Assembly (NCBI RefSeq): GCF_030867095.1
Contig: NC_081828.1
Location: 139,001-203,000, forward strand
Direction: 5' to 3'
DNA length: 64,000 bases
DNA from: Alligator mississippiensis
Taxonomy: Eukaryota > Chordata > Crocodylia > Alligatoridae
Positions 32,384 to 43,203 of the stretch are shown one piece after another. The first letter of the stretch is position 1. Every line of letters starts with the position of its first letter. The notes beneath the pieces are model-generated. The model was not told the DNA's origin and did no database searches. It saw only the letters and a program-made list of their open reading frames with translations. The position numbers and the translations under genes are program-made.

Positions 32384-32596
32384 TTCCAGCTCATCCGCTC
32401 TGGCCAGGGAGAGTCCAGAGCAGGTGCAGAGTGGGCTGGGGTTGGGGCTCAGGCTGCGCACTGCTGGCAGTAGGGGGAGGAACCACAGGGCACACGGGAT
32501 CTGGGCTATTCAGGGTAGGCAGTGCTGACCAGCCCACTGCACCTCCCCAGAACCACCTCAGTGGTCCACAGGTCCAAATAGTTACCAGCCCCTGGC
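32384..32596. mobile_element. Right part of a hAT-type element (relative of 20,291-20,823)
   Basis: Matches the right half of the hAT at 20.3-20.8 kb (ctctggccaggg, gcagtgctgaccagcccact, tccccagaac) and ends ccagcccctg. As there, the long-repeat leader begins directly after it. Confidence 0.6.
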
Positions 32597-32800
32597 TTAC
32601 ATCAACGTCCAGCATATACAAAAGACACAGGGAGCACAGACAGAGGAGGGAAAGGCGGAACTGAAACAGATAGACACCTTAAAACTCATATAAGCAAAGA
32701 GCAGAGGACAAGGAAGCATTCTCTACGCTCCCTTGCAACTCCCTAAAGGAAGCTGAGAAACAGTAGTGCAGGCCGGGACAGGACATGGGATTTCATGTAA
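32597..32800. repeat. Long macro-repeat leader fragment
   Basis: Contains cagacagaggagggaaaggc, gaaacagatagacacctta and gcattctct, matching the leader at 20,850-21,010. It breaks off near 32,800. Confidence 0.6.
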
Positions 32801-33469
32801 CTTTGTGAAATGTCTATCTTTGATTACTGATTATGGTAAATATTTATTTTTCAATTAACTCGTGTTTATGTGCAAGAAGAGACATTCTCCGTTTGGGACA
32901 GGTGTCTCCTCCCGATTTAGTTTTGCCTCTGTTGTTTTTCTGTGATTTACCTTGTTTTCCAACGACACTTGTGTTCTTCCTGGTGGTTAATCAGTTTCTA
33001 GCTACGTTCCAAACTTCGTAGAAGTGGATAACCTCTCGTCCCTGAGGAAGGTCATTCAGTCCAATTGGAACTTTCTGATACCAATAATGAGCAGGATTAA
33101 CAGGATTTTCCTGGCAATCACTGCTGGGGACTCTCTTCTCTACAACTAAAAGAATGCTTTCAAGATGCGGGACTAAGGGTATAACACAGCCAGTGAAACA
33201 GCTAACAGCGCGCGCTTCAACAGTGAGAAATCATTGACACCAACTGCTGCCGTGCCCAGTTTACGTGAGAAGTTGAAGAGAAACAGACCTTCTCTTTGAT
33301 GCCTGTTTGGTGAGAAATCATCACCTTATAACTAATTACTGGACTCTGCTTTGGTTTGGGCTCATTTGACTTGACTTTGAATACTTCTAGTACATAAAGC
33401 CTTTCTATCACTCATTGAAGGAGGTGTCATGACAATCCCTAGACCAGTCCAGAATCCTAGCTTCCTATT

Positions 33470-33900
33470 TGCTAAAACACCCCCCACAACACTACCGAAA
33501 CACCCCCTCCCCGTGTCCATTCAGTGCCAGGTCCTTCCCACCCACACCACCACCCCTCTGGCCACAGCTGCACCACATGGCCTCGCTGCACTGGCCACCA
33601 CAGGAAAGCGGTGACTGCTCACGCATGCGGTGAGTAGAAGGGCCGGGACAGGCGGTGCAGAGCAGTGTCCCAGCAGCACCAGCTCCAAGGCTCGAGGATG
33701 GAGTGGCCAGGCTATGGCACCGCGCACAAAACACCTACCCACCCTACACGCTACTCCATGCCCTGCCCCGCACGTGCCCACAGGAGATCCCACCCACAGC
33801 ACTGCTGCCTCCGCTGGGCAAGCGCCGGCCTGGCAGCCACGAGGGCCATGCACAGCACCCTCAGCCTGTTCCACCCTGAGCCACCCTAAGGGATGACCCC
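33470..33900. repeat. CpG-decayed relative of the CpG island
   Basis: Aligns by eye with 36,140-36,440: ccgcgcacaaaacacc, gcactgctgcctccgctggg, caagcgccggcctggcagcc and acgagggcc. Many CpGs are TpG or CpA here, as expected of an old methylated copy. Confidence 0.55.
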
Positions 33901-34109
33901 AAATGCATTGGCTCCAAGCTGCCACTCATGCGCGGAGCACACAACAGTGCTGCAGCTGGGCTGCTGTGGGAGTGCTCCTGCTGCCCATGGCAGGCACAGG
34001 GCTCTGACACTAGGATCCTGTCTCAGAGCAGTACCTGGGAAGCGTGTGTGCAACACACACCATATAACACTGCGGGCACCCACCTCACACACGCTGCTCT
34101 AATGACCAG

Positions 34110-34560
34110 AGATCCTGGTTTCCCTGATAAAAAAATTGCTTATTCTCCGATAAATAAACCCTGCTGCTAATTCTCTGATAAAACTCCCTAAATCCATGAT
34201 TAAAGTGAAAGGCCCCTCACTCCCCTGCACACCCCCCTGACCTCCCCAGCCGTGCCGGAGGGAGCCCCCAGCTGCCAGGGTTACAGGACCCAGGCCCACA
34301 GCTCCCTGCCCCTGACAGGAGGCAGCAGCTCCTTCAGTAGAGCAAAGCCCAGCACCCCCCACCCACTGCCTGCCTGCTGTGGGCTCAGGTTGGGGGGCGC
34401 CAGCTCCCTGCTGCTGCGCACACTCCTGAGAGACAGAAGGACCCATGCCCCCAGATCTGTGTGTAGCTGAGGACAGGCTGCTAGCTGTGGGCTCCCAACC
34501 TGCTGCCCTTCCCCAGGGCCTCTGCAGCCCACCAGGTGACCCATTTCTGCAGGGAATGCC
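34110..34560 (+). repeat. GC-rich dispersed repeat, inverted copy of 18,490-19,140
   Basis: Shares gccggagggagcccccagct, ggcagcagctcc and cctgctgtgggctcagg with the reverse complement of the other copy. It leads, through 34,600-34,890, into the leader of long-repeat copy 4. Confidence 0.5.
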
Positions 34561-34894
34561 AGGGCCATCTACAGATATCTCACTTTTCCATGGGAAGAGG
34601 GAAACCCGGATCCCTGCTGACACAGAGCAGAGTGTTTGCCCTTTGTCTCCTGGCTGCAAAGCCCAGCGTTAGTCACAGGGTGCCAGCACTGAGAGGCGTT
34701 CCACCCCTCCTTGCCTTTATCTCCAGGCCCTGCTTGAAAGACCCCAAGCAGGGACAAAACAGGGCCAGTTTTGGTACCTGTCCTTGTCTCCTGGCCCGGG
34801 GAAACAAGTGATGTACAGAGAGGAGCCCTAGGGCAACCCAGGTGCAGACTCTGGACAGCTGCAGCAAGAATGACACGGCCACGGTGAAGCAGAG

Positions 34895-35420
34895 GGGCCG
34901 GGCAGTGGCAGCACAGACAGAGGAGGGAAAAGGGAAACAAAAACAGATAAACAGCTTATAGCTGACAGAAGCAAAGAGCAGGGGGCAAAGAAGCATTCTC
35001 CCCCCTCCCCTACAACTCTCTAAAGGGACCTGGGGAACAGGGGTGCAGGCCTGCTGCAGACTGGGACAGGACAGGGGATCTCACGGAAGCCTTCTGAGGA
35101 AGCACGAGACTAGGAGAGGCTGACAGAAGCTGTCCCAGGGGCTGGGTGGCTAACAAGTGCAGAAACTTGCACAGATCCAAGTGCTCAGCACCTGGTCCAG
35201 GCACAGGCAGGGAGAATACAAAATCTGTGGGGTCTGGGCCCCCAGTATCCTGCGAAACAACGTGCAGGTCATTGTTTTTGGAAGGTGCTACAGGAAGTTA
35301 GAGGCAAGAGCTGCCGTCGCTGGACGTGTTACTGCTGGAGCAGGACATGTGGACAATGTGTGTCCAGGCAGAAGCTGAGTGTCCAGTGAGCGTGTCAAAG
35401 CAGAAACACGTACTCACCTG
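34895..35420. repeat. Long macro-repeat, copy 4, leader part (type B)
   Basis: Uninterrupted leader: agtggcagcacagacagagg, aaacagataaacagctt, gcattctcccccctcccc, gagaggctgacagaagctgt, gagaatacaaaatctgtggg, ggtcattgtttttggaaggt, gttagaggcaagagctgccg and ggagcaggacatgtggac. This is the best reference copy, since it lacks the hAT and the minisatellite. Confidence 0.75.
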
Positions 35421-35712
35421 TCGCCCGTGGCGCCTCGGGTTTGCGAGGGACCGCTGCAGGCCCCGCACACCCGTCTGAGTGCCTGGAGCGACCCTTGCAG
35501 ACACGACAGCTCCTGGGGGCCCTTCGGCCCCAAGCCCCAATTCTTTGTGGTTGCGGCTCCTCGCTGACACGCCGGCTCCAAGGACGGGGGCACGAGGAGC
35601 AGCCTGCGAGAAAGGGCAGACCCGCGTTAGACACTTTCACGTGAGTGAAAGCGCACGCACTGTTTACCGCACCGCAGGGATAAGATGACCCTCACGGACC
35701 GGGCGCAGCACA
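35418..35712 (-). other. Exon-like block with consensus 5' splice site, long-repeat copy 4
   Basis: Minus strand ends CAG|GTGAGTACGTG (GT at 35,417-35,416), the same as copy 1 over at least 12 bases. The frame upstream is open for about 75 codons and reads a peptide related to that of copy 1 (PFL-G-SCPRPWS-RVSEEPQ). The copies share this short stretch but not the whole frame. No known domain. Confidence 0.4.
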
Positions 35713-35714
35713 CT

Positions 35715-36135
35715 TCCATTACGAGTTCTCATATCACGACACAAAAAGGCTGGTTTTCCACACAAAACCACCACATGCCCTCAAGACAGGTTTCCAAATC
35801 CCCATGCCATTTCCCTCACACAACATAACCACGTTTCAGTACACTTACCAATCAGCACAGTTTGCCATCGGCCCCACAACACACCAATCACACAAAAAAA
35901 TTCCCAAGTGACCCTAAAATATCCACCCGTTTTCTTTATACAAAATCACCATACTTCCATACACGTTTTCACAAACAGTTCTCAAATCATGAGTTTTCTA
36001 GTCACAGTATTTTTTTTAAAGTCCTTTATCACCACACAGAATAATCCGTTTTCAAACAAACAAAGGAACAACCCCCTAATCCCACAACCCTAACCCACAA
36101 ACGTTTCCATGCAAACGCTCCCAAATCACCACACC
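35715..36135. repeat. A/C-rich tract, copy 4
   Basis: Same ggtttccaaatcccca, aaaaaattcccaagtgaccc and tcaccacac units as copies 1-3, ending at the caaatggcgggtttccc start of the CpG island. Confidence 0.7.
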
Positions 36136-36137
36136 AA

Positions 36138-36640
36138 ATGGCGGGTTTCCCACGAGCCCACGCACGTGCCCGCCCCGCCCCACGTCCCGCTCGCTGGCTC
36201 CGCCCCGCCCCGGTGCAGACGACGCCCCCGACCGGGGCCCCCCGGGGCCCGAGGCCGGGCTGGGCTGGGCCGGGCGCCCCGGGGGGCGGGGCGGGAGCGG
36301 CGACACGGCGCAGGCGCGGGGCGAGCGGTGGCGGGAGCGGCGGCACCGCGCACAAACCCGGCCGCAGCGCTGCTGCCTCCTCGAGGCAAGCGCCGGCCGG
36401 GCAGCCACGAGGGCCCTGCCCGGCGCCTCGGCCTGCTCCGGCCCGGGCGCCGCTCCCGCCCGCGCGTCTCGCTCACACGTGGCCGTTACCAGCGCCGCGC
36501 CGGGCGCTCCCGCACGTGGTCGCCACAACAGCCGGTCGCAGCTCTCGCGGACCGCCCGGTGTCCGGGCCAGCAGCGGGACGTGGGCTCCGGGCACCGCGG
36601 ACCCGTGAGGCGCACGCGGACAGCGGAGCGGGGCCGCTGA
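36138..36640. promoter_or_regulatory. CpG island of long-repeat copy 4
   Basis: Extremely CpG-rich DNA with cacgcacgtgcccgc, ggcgcaggcgcgggg, cggcaccgcgcacaaaccc, caagcgccggccgggcagcc and cgctcccgcacgtggtcgcc. It matches 13,835-14,310 and the segment upstream of P1. GT-rich sequence on the minus strand follows it toward the exon-like block. Confidence 0.65.
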
Positions 36641-37140
36641 GGGGCGGAGTAGGACCAATCGGCGCACAGAAGCCCGCACACCCCCCCCCCCCACCGGTCC
36701 CCGGCAGCCAATCAGAATGTAAACAGGAGGTCAGGTTCCTGGTCCCGCCTCCCCGCCACAGGCCAATCAGAGCAAAGAAGGGCGGACTGGTCGTGACTGC
36801 GCCCAAGCGGCTACTCCACCCAATCGCCTCACTCCTCACGCTGGCCAATGGGAACACGAGCCTCCGATCCCGGCCTTGCTGCGCTCCCGCCCTGAATCCA
36901 CGTCCGTGACTCGTGCGTCCGCCGCGGGCACTGCCCGAGTTACGCCGCGCACGAGGGGGCCTTTGTTCTTCTCTCGCTGCCTTCATCTCCCCCCTGCCTG
37001 AGCAACCGGTGCGCGGCCCGAGCCGGGTCTTTTTTTCTCTCTGCCCTCATGTCTTGGCTGCAAAGCCCAGGTTCAAAAGCAAGGGAGCAGCACAGGGCAG
37101 GTTTTTACTTTTTCTGGCTTGAAATCCCGGCTGCTCCGGG
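36640..37140 (+). promoter_or_regulatory. CCAAT-quintet promoter-like module P4
   Basis: CCAAT boxes at 36,655, 36,708, 36,763, 36,820 and 36,845 (spacing 53, 55, 57, 25), a pyrimidine tract at 36,960-36,985, then gctgcaaagcccaggttcaa and gggagcagcacagggcaggt as at 15,595 and 17,840. Confidence 0.65.
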
Positions 37141-37440
37141 AGAATACATGCATATCTATATCACCATCCCCATCTATAGAGACAGAGTGAGAGATAGTAG
37201 CAGGATCACACACGAACATATCCTGATTGGATACATGTCTTTAGTTTCAGGTTTTTGAAGTAAGTACGCAATAAATAACACCATCAGGTGAATCGAATCC
37301 CCTGTTCTCAATAATCTCAATTATTTTACACCAAAGATCCCAAACTCTCCCGTAGAATTGAACTGATGTCTCGTGGTGCTTCCTGAACCAGGTTTTTCAT
37401 AGCCATTTCTTTTTAAAACAGAAAAGTGTGTTTTGCCAAG
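37140..37440. repeat. T-module 3
   Basis: Same order as T-modules 1, 2 and 4: ggatcacacacgaa, cccctgttctcaataat, aagatcccaaactctcc, ggtttttcatagcc and tttaaaacagaaaa. Confidence 0.55.
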
Positions 37441-37499
37441 TGCGCTCGAGGGAGGTTTCAGCGTCAGCCCAGCAGCAAACAGTCCTTCCTGGGGCCCAC

Positions 37500-38170
37500 G
37501 CGCACCCCCTTAGCCCACCACCCGGCACGTCGAGGAGACAGGGAGGCTACGCAGGCGGGAGTAGGAGAGAAAAGGGCACTGGGACAGACACGGCTTCAAG
37601 CTTCAACACCCACCTCAGGAGAGAGCCTGACAGGCCCCGCAGGGCGGGGAACGCAATCTCCCTCACGACCCGCCGTGGTCGGCGGAACAGGCTGCGGGAG
37701 CGCCCGGGGGCCCGGGCCAGCTGCGGGACGTGGCCCAGCGCATGGCTGACCTGCGAGCGCAAAGACGAACAGCTAAAGAGGGCTGCTAAGCATCCAAGTC
37801 GGACCAATCAGCACTCAGAAGACTGCAGCCCACCCACCGTTTCTCAGCAGCCAATCAGAATGCAAATGAGGAGGGCGTGTTCCTGAACCCGCCTCCGCCG
37901 GCAGAGGCCAATCAGAGCAAAGAAGGGCGGAGCGGCCCTGATCCCGCCCAAGTGACAACTCTACCCAATACCCAGAGGCCTTAATATGGCCAATAGAAAC
38001 GTGAGACTCCGATCCTGGGCCTGCCAGCTGTTCGGGCTGGGATCAATGTCCCGGGAATCGTGTGTCCGCCCCGAGCAGCGCGAACCTGCCTGGCCCCGGC
38101 CGCGGGCACTGCTCCGGTACCGCCCCGAGCGAGCGAGGCCTTTTTTCTTCTCTCCCTGCTTTTATCTCTC
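37500..38170 (+). promoter_or_regulatory. CCAAT-quintet promoter-like module P5, with a leader fragment
   Basis: Begins with a short leader fragment (cacgtcgaggagacagggag), then the conserved upstream segment (gagagcctgacaggccccgc, cacgacccgccgtggtcggc). CCAAT boxes are at 37,804, 37,851, 37,908, 37,964 and 37,989 (spacing 47, 57, 56, 25). The pyrimidine tract is at 38,139-38,170. It sits about 1,149 bp from P4. Confidence 0.65.
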
Positions 38171-38506
38171 GCCCGCCTGAGCTACAGGTGCGCGGCCGGA
38201 GCCGCTTTTCGTGCTCGCGCTGCCCTCCTCTCGCGGCTGCAAAGCCCACATGGAAGCAGAGGGAAGTAGCGCAGGGGAAGATTTTCTTTTCTTTGGCTTG
38301 AAAACCCAGCTGCAGCGCGCAGGTTGGAGCGCAGGGAGGGCGGCACGGAGCCGGCTTTGTTCCGGGTCCTCATCTCCGGGCTCCAAGCCCCAGGAGGGCA
38401 GCGCGGAGCCGCCTTTACTTCCTCTGCCTTGAAGCCGGGCTGCAGGGCCGCGGGTGAGCCGCAGCACGGAGCCGGCTTGTTCTCCACGCTGCCCTGCCCG
38501 GCGTGG

Positions 38507-38520
38507 CCACAGGAGGGCAG
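38507..38520 (+). promoter_or_regulatory. CTCF-like site (CCACAGGAGGGCAG)
   Basis: Same 14-mer as 16,737, preceded by gccctgcccggcgtgg. It lies at the same position relative to the promoter module. Confidence 0.4.
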
Positions 38521-38639
38521 CACTCAGCAGGGATTTCCCCTCGGTGCCTCGACGTGGCGGCTGCTGCGCCCAGCTCGGAGCAGGGGGGGCAGCGCCCACA
38601 AGTGTATTTCTGACACTCGCCGTGGGTGCACAATGCCCC

Positions 38640-39200
38640 TGTTATAGATGTCTGAGCTGCACTTATCATTGTAGGTCGGGACGCAAACATCGACATACGT
38701 ATCTCGATTTCCCCTTCTGTAGGCAGTAATGGGGTCACTGCTAATTATGGCACCTATCCTACACACACACACACACACACACACACAGATTCCTTGTGTG
38801 AATCTGATATCTTTTATTACCAAATTTGGGTTGGTCTAATAAAAGATACCAGATCCAAGGAACCTTGTCTGCCTATATCCTTAGACCAACACGGCTACAA
38901 CCTACACGCCATTTCCCAAAGCAAGCACACAACCATTAACACTGTCACTTCAATCCCCTCGGCTCAATATTTTACTTAATTTACAGTGACGTTCCCCAAC
39001 TCTCCACTAGACTTGAAGTGATTCCTTGCACTTCTCACTGAACAACGGGTTTTTCTTTTCTCCTTCAAAAAGGGGAAACTCTGTGGAAATCTTGCTGGCA
39101 CCGACACAGGTCGGACCGGAGCCCGCCAGGCAGCACCGGTCCGGAAGCGCGGCGCGCGGCTTCGGGCAAAGGGGGACGCCGCCCCCCAGCTCCCCGCGGC
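38640..39200. repeat. T-module 4, with (CA)n and the inserted ACACGGCTACAAC repeat
   Basis: Repeats the T-module order with a (CA)13 run at 38,761-38,786, the inserted repeat at 38,790-38,906, then cacttcaatcccctcggctc, aactctccactagac, gaacaacgggtttttctttt and ttgctggcaccgacac. The repeat-rich GC domain ends here. Confidence 0.6.
38790..38906 (+). mobile_element. Dispersed sauropsid repeat, second copy
   Basis: Shares ttgggttggtctaataaaag and ccttagaccaacacggctac with 16,835-16,973. The left end carries the inverted gaatctgatatcttttatta. Confidence 0.6.
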
Positions 39201-42200
39201 ACAAAAAAGTAAATAAAAACCACTAAAGAGTCTAGTACTGCGAGTGTAAGTGGTCTTTGTTATAAAAGAAGAAAATGATGGAACCAAGTAAAGCTAGCTG
39301 GTGAAAATATTGTTTGAAAGCTCACCCCCCGTTACTGGACTGTTCCTTTCTATCACAGCCCTATGCATTATTTTAGTAGTCATGTTTGTGTATGTAGGCA
39401 GGAAATGCAAAATGGAGTAAATGTTCCAATCAATCTGCCCATAACTCCCCCTCAGCCTCAAAGATGGATAGCAGTCAATGACATTTAAGATTCTCACTGC
39501 CCAAGGTTATGTAGTGCAGGATGAAAACAACCCAAGACATGCACAGCTATGTAAAGGCTAAAATGTAAAATAATTTTCTTACACTGGCAGATCACACAAG
39601 TGTAGGTCACCAGCGAAGAATTATAGGTCTCAAGCGTGATCAATGACTGAACCACCACAAAGAAAAACGCAGACTCTGAATTTGTATAAGCCTAAACAGT
39701 ATGAGTATACGCATGGATTTTTGCTGTATTTGGCTACGACAGATAAAATGTTTTTATGGAAACCACTAATAGTGTTTACAAGTAAAAGCTGTAATAATTT
39801 CATGTTTTATCTTTTAATGAGAAAAATCCAATTCTTTATGGCTATTTAGAATATGGTACGGTGACAACAAGACTGAGTATGCTAGAGTGGAAAAGTATAA
39901 TCTCTTGGTGCCAGCCCAGATCATTTCCAAAGAGCATGTCACCACAGCCACTGCGCTGCACAGCCTCTACAACCCTACCAACCCCGAACTGGTACCTGCA
40001 CCTACTGTTTTGGTCCGGCCTTGTTGCCAAAGACTCCCTGCTGCCACACACTGCCTCTAATGCCCGGGTATCTGAGCAAAAGAGGTAGTGTCATCTATTC
40101 CAGCTGTGCTTTGTCAGGGACCCACCTGGGTAGGTATGTACTGAGAAAGTGCCTGCCACACTAGATCCCACATCAGGAGGTCTGACCTAATCTGTGAATT
40201 CCAGTGAGGTGTGGATATGAGCCAGGCACCTACATGCTAGGCACTGGTTTGACACAGCCAGTTCTGCATGTGTGTAGCTGCAGCTCTTTTAAACCTTAAA
40301 AAGTTTACTGGAAGAAAAGTGGTTACAGACCTTAGACATTTCCAGGGACAAGCTGTAGCTAAGTAGATGTTAATGTTATACTGAAGGTCAGGCTAAGTCA
40401 TAATACTGCCTTTTGGTACGTGCAACACTAATTCCAACTTTAGTTCAATGCTCCCCTACCCTTTATCCCAAACTCATCCCAATCTCAAACCCCAAACATA
40501 AAACTGAAAGGTGGTGCTACCACTTCTGTCCCAGATTCTTCTCTCCAACAATTTATTTTTTTCTCCCCAGCTGCTGAAATGTCACTTCAACTGCATAAAC
40601 ACATGGAGGAGTTAAGAGTTAACCTTATCCACTGCTGTAGCTGCATGATTTTTCAATACTCCTGTAATAATCCTTAGAGGTTCCTTGCTTGTATCAATTC
40701 TCTCCAAAGAGAAAGCATCCCAATTCTATTGTCCTTACTGGTAGGTCATTACAGAAGGAATAAGAAAAGAAACTTTATATAACACTAATTACATTATCAG
40801 ATTAACATCTTCACTAATCGGTGCTGCCTAAATCATTTGTTTTGATGGTAATATGCATAGATTCTACTTTAAAGATCAGGAAACCCAATTATGTCAGAGA
40901 TGCCAAAATCTGATTCCAGAGGATTAGTCTAAAAGCAAATTAGCAAGGAAAACCTTCTCTATTATATGTCTACAAATTAAAATGCAAAGTTCTATTTATA
41001 TATATTGACAGTAAATCAGATGACTTCAATGTCAGTAGTCTATGAAGACAAAAATAATTAAAGATCAAAAATTTTATTTTCATATTGATAATAAAAATAA
41101 TTCCATGAATACTGTAAACCATTGCATAAATGCTATAGTGTAAAAAAGTTTTAACAAGTGTTAACAATTTTAAACAATTCACTACAAGTATATGATTATG
41201 CATTATAAATAATACCTTCTGTACTAAGAACAATTCAATTCACAATATCATTTCTGCCTATACACTCAGAACATTAATGCTTCCATAAATTAATACAAGT
41301 GAAAATTTCATATTCAGTTAAGGTCTTACGTTGACCGCAGTTACACAAATATATTATGACAATAATATTTCTACTTATATTTAATACTAGGATATTCTGC
41401 ATGGCAATACATAACAAAACAGATATGTTTTAATAATTTGCTATTCAAAAAGACTAATTTTAACAAACCAGTAACATGCATTTTGGGATCTATCTGAAAT
41501 CAGCAAATATTCTGTTAAGATTACAGTTCTTAAAAGTTAAACCATGAGAAACTGTAATTTTAATCTGTTATTCCCCAGGATAAAATAGTCATACATGTGA
41601 GAACATAATGGCATTCACATAAAAATTTGTACTTTTCCACACACTTACATGAAAATCGGTCACATTTTCTTCAAATACAAAAACAAACCTAACAAGTTAG
41701 TGTATTTTATATTTATATAGTATTTGTTATTCCAACAAATTATGCTGTATTTTTGCTAAAATACATTTAGTTCATTTAGTTTCCAGATAGTATGTCACCA
41801 GGACAAGAAAAAAAAAAAATCACATATGTAAAGATTTCCCTTTTAATATTTTTTTTTCCAACAATCACCAATTTAAACGGTGCATATTTCATTATCCTGC
41901 ATTTAAGAGTGTCACTGTAAAATGGATGCAATTATTCCTTATTGGAGTTCATTGACTGGAAAGAGAGCAAACAAACAAAACCAGAAAATCTTGCTTATAA
42001 ATTCCTTGCAAAAAAGTGTTCCTTCAAAAAATTATTATAGCATTTTCATGTGAATGTTCAACATGGTGCGTGTAATTACCTAAGGATATTTCATTATAAC
42101 TAAAAATAAGATGCTCGATCTGAGAATTTAAATCACAGAAACATTTCTTTGGTCTTTCCTCCACACTTGACAAAAGATTCAAATTTTAATGCATCCAAAA

Positions 42201-42484
42201 TTCAATTCAATAGAAGCTGAGGGGAAACATGTGCAATTTTTTCCTCATTGGTAACTATACATTACTTAAAAATTGGCTGATTTCATTCTAAGAAGGCAGC
42301 ACTTGCAAAACTCTGAATGATACTGTGACAATTTGTTTTGCCCTTGCTGTTAGCTTGTTTGGTGGTGTCCGCTAAAGATTTTTTTTTATATATATGAAAA
42401 AGAAAAGACCAAAGAAAAAGAAAACAGAGAAAAGGCTTCAGGATAATGGGTAAATGCACAAACATCTATCTATCTAGATATAGA
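39200..42484. other. AT-rich intergenic DNA
   Basis: Composition switches sharply from CpG-rich to AT-rich at about 39.2 kb. No gene or RNA recognised. Low-complexity AT patches lie near 40,980-41,420. Part of it could be distal 3' untranslated sequence of the minus-strand UNKL gene, but nothing proves this. Confidence 0.5.
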
Positions 42485-43203
42485 AGCATCGGATCACTGT
42501 CTCTGATTCAATTCGGCTGAATCTGAACCTGAAGTTTGATGCTGAGTGGGAGAATCAGCAATTCAGACATCCACACAGCTTTAAATGTTTTTTCTACATA
42601 CCTCGAGGTACCGGTGCGGCTTGCGAACGCTGCGATGCTGGGGCGCATGGAGCGTCCCACAGGAGTCCGGGGGGGCCTGCACGTGCTCCGTGGCAAACCC
42701 GGTAGTGGACTGGAAATACTTCCGGCACGCTTCCAGGCCTGCCAGGGAGCATGCAGCCCCCCGCCCAGCTCTGCAATCAGCTGCAGAGAGACCCCAGGTG
42801 TTCCCCCAGACCCAGGAGGCACCAGTCGCCGAGTCAGGGGTGGGGGGGCACCTCCCCCCCCCCCCCCAGCGGACCCAAAAGTGGACTGGAAGTGCTTCTG
42901 GTCCGCTTCTGGGTCTGCTGCTGAGCGCACTGGGGAGCCCCCTGCGCTCCTGTGGGACAGTCCATCCACCCCAGCACCGCAGCATTCATGACCGGCCTGC
43001 TGCCTTGAGGTATGTAGAGAAAACATTTAAAGCTGTGTCTGTGTCCGAATCACTGAATCTTTCCAAATTGATTTGGAAGGTTCCCGCTCAATTCGGAGAG
43101 ATTAAAGGGTTCTCCAATTTGATTTGGATTCTGAGATTTGGCCACCGAATCGGGCTGAATCTCTGCTGAATCAAATCAGGGACCGAAGCTTCACACAGCC
43201 CTA
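42485..43203. mobile_element. Foldback (long inverted repeat) DNA element
   Basis: The two arms are inverted copies. The left arm begins gaagcatcggatcactgtc with ctgattcaattcggctgaat; the right arm, read inward, begins gaagcttcggtccctgattt. Both arms contain acacagctttaaatgtttt, ctacatacctc, and c-gcg(g/a)tgctggggcg. The middle is GC-rich and non-coding with a C13 run near 42,856. It is a non-autonomous DNA transposon relative of 1,262-1,637. Confidence 0.65.
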
